Source: Neisseriaceae bacterium PsAf (GTDB taxonomy: Bacteria > Pseudomonadota > Gammaproteobacteria > Burkholderiales > Neisseriaceae). From it: a stretch of DNA of 64,000 nt. The DNA lies in NCBI GenBank assembly GCA_017114885.1, contig WNLJ01000023.1:1-64000 (forward strand), in the 5' to 3' direction. This document shows, piece after piece, positions 63,364-64,000 of this stretch (positions are counted from its first letter, which is position 1; every line of letters starts with the position of its first letter). Made by a program: the position numbers and the translations under genes. The notes beneath the pieces were generated by a model. It saw nothing but the letters and a program-made list of their open reading frames with translations, was not told where the DNA came from and did no database searches.

Positions 63364-64000
63364 AATTCTTGTTTGGTTTTTTCTATCCACTTGATAAAAG
63401 CTTCTGGTTTTTCAAAACCTAGTAAAGGTTTGCTATAAACATTAGGGGATTTTATGATAAAAAATCCAGGAGGAGCATACAAATTGAACATTTCCATCAA
63501 TTCACGATGTTCTTTGGTGTTATTAGTAATGTCAATTTGAAAAAAATTATTTTGGTTGAGAATGTTTTTTACTCTAGCATCTGAAAAAGTATATTTTTTC
63601 ATTTCTTTACAAGTTGCACACCAATCAGCATAAAAATCAAGATAAATAGGCTCTTCAGGGTTGTTTTGTAAAGCAATCTGTATGTCATTCATTAGTTCTT
63701 CTACATTGGTATACTTCTTGTTAGTGGGCATTTCTAAAGTAGTATGGCTTGGTGCAGCAGATAAAAATATATTAAAAGCATTGCTTTTTCCTAAATAAGA
63801 ACTAGAAATCAGATAAGCAGTTAGAAAAACGCCTAATAAAGAAGTAATGATATAAAATATTTTCCCAAGAAAAGATTTAGCCGGATTTTTATAAAAAATA
63901 ATTATGGGCAGTAGAAAAACAATACTGTAAAAAAGTATGCTTAACCAATTTGGCAGGAAAGGAGCCATCAAATATATACCGATAAATAAAAGTAGGACAC
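63360..64000 (-). CDS. dsbD: Thiol:disulfide interchange protein DsbD, C-terminal part (partial)
   Basis: The frame is open to the right edge, so the gene continues beyond the window; the ATG near 63968 is internal. The visible part has about three membrane helices ([30 protein letters not shown] and [17 protein letters not shown]) and then a thioredoxin-like domain with [23 protein letters not shown]. This is the DsbD gamma domain with its CxxC and the diagnostic KYTFSD. It carries electrons from cytoplasmic thioredoxin to periplasmic DsbC and cytochrome maturation factors. It converges on cysA with a 4-base overlap. Confidence 0.88.
   Translation of the reverse strand, partial: VLLLFIGIYLMAPFLPNWLSILFYSIVFLLPIIIFYKNPAKSFLGKIFYIITSLLGVFLTAYLISSSYLGKSNAFNIFLSAAPSHTTLEMPTNKKYTNVEELMNDIQIALQNNPEEPIYLDFYADWCATCKEMKKYTFSDARVKNILNQNNFFQIDITNNTKEHRELMEMFNLYAPPGFFIIKSPNVYSKPLLGFEKPEAFIKWIEKTKQEF

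Noticed and set aside
1-64000. Neisseriaceae DNA uptake sequences (GCCGTCTGAA or variants) as inverted repeats in terminators
   Set aside because: The terminators I examined do not share any common 10-12 base word, and scattered CCTGAA words lie inside genes. A full count needs a computation.

Overview
The window is AT-rich chromosomal DNA (roughly one third G+C by eye) from a Gram-negative proteobacterium. A beta-proteobacterium related to the Neisseriaceae fits best. The peroxiredoxin-glutaredoxin fusion beside a dihydrolipoyl dehydrogenase-like gene, metZ, short-form hisG with hisD, divergent rluC/rne, clustered cysTWA and an A-type RNase P RNA all point that way, but this is inference from gene content and no rRNA is present to settle it. 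Most of the window is housekeeping DNA with short intergenic gaps.

Layout. 1-6.5 kb: tail of an unknown gene, an IPNS-like oxygenase, a frameshifted sugar-efflux gene (sotB-like), PrxGrx and lpd, then a small operon of a truncated MgtA-like protein and MgtC behind a leader RNA that can fold into a pseudoknot over the ribosome-binding site. 6.5-16.2 kb: LysE exporter, folP, a broken ygjP-like metallopeptidase, an unassigned structured RNA, xpt, uup, phoH, pdxH, fdx, an MFS transporter and ribA. 16.3-17.84 kb: an IS200/IS605-type element with an intact TnpB and an internally deleted TnpA. 17.9-32.2 kb: an unknown gene, murB, a TetR regulator, a HerA-like ATPase, pta, smpB, guaA, an orphan Cys-rich gene, ohr, an Mpo1-like gene, glmU, glmS and mutM. 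32.2-38 kb: rnpB, a FabH-like synthase, coaD, metZ, an rfbD-like reductase and ppx. 38.2-40.6 kb: yidC-yidD-rnpA-rpmH, without a recognisable dnaA upstream. 41.2-48.4 kb: tRNA-Ser directly behind pyrD, sppA, a HAD phosphatase, rluC, then divergent rne with a very Asn-rich tail, and tRNA-Asn. 48.5-64 kb: a broken yafE-like methyltransferase, pirin, ybaK, a MATE pump with a structured leader, hisGD, fabI, lrgAB, a thiolase, icd, rpoH, cysTWA and the 3' part of dsbD.

How it works together. Cell-envelope precursor synthesis (glmU, glmS, murB), fatty-acid synthesis (fabI, FabH-like), acetate/acetyl-CoA metabolism (pta, thiolase, icd), sulfur assimilation (cysTWA, metZ), thiol/peroxide defence (PrxGrx, Lpd-like, Ohr, DsbD) and RNA processing (rne, rnpA, rnpB, smpB, phoH, rluC) are all represented.

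Four dispensable genes are broken (sotB-like, ygjP-like, yafE-like, tnpA) while the essential genes look intact. This suggests a lineage losing accessory functions. The most unusual items are the MgtC-linked leader RNA and truncated MgtA-like protein, the orphan TnpB with its predicted guide, the unassigned RNA upstream of xpt, and the Cys-rich orphan at 26 kb.
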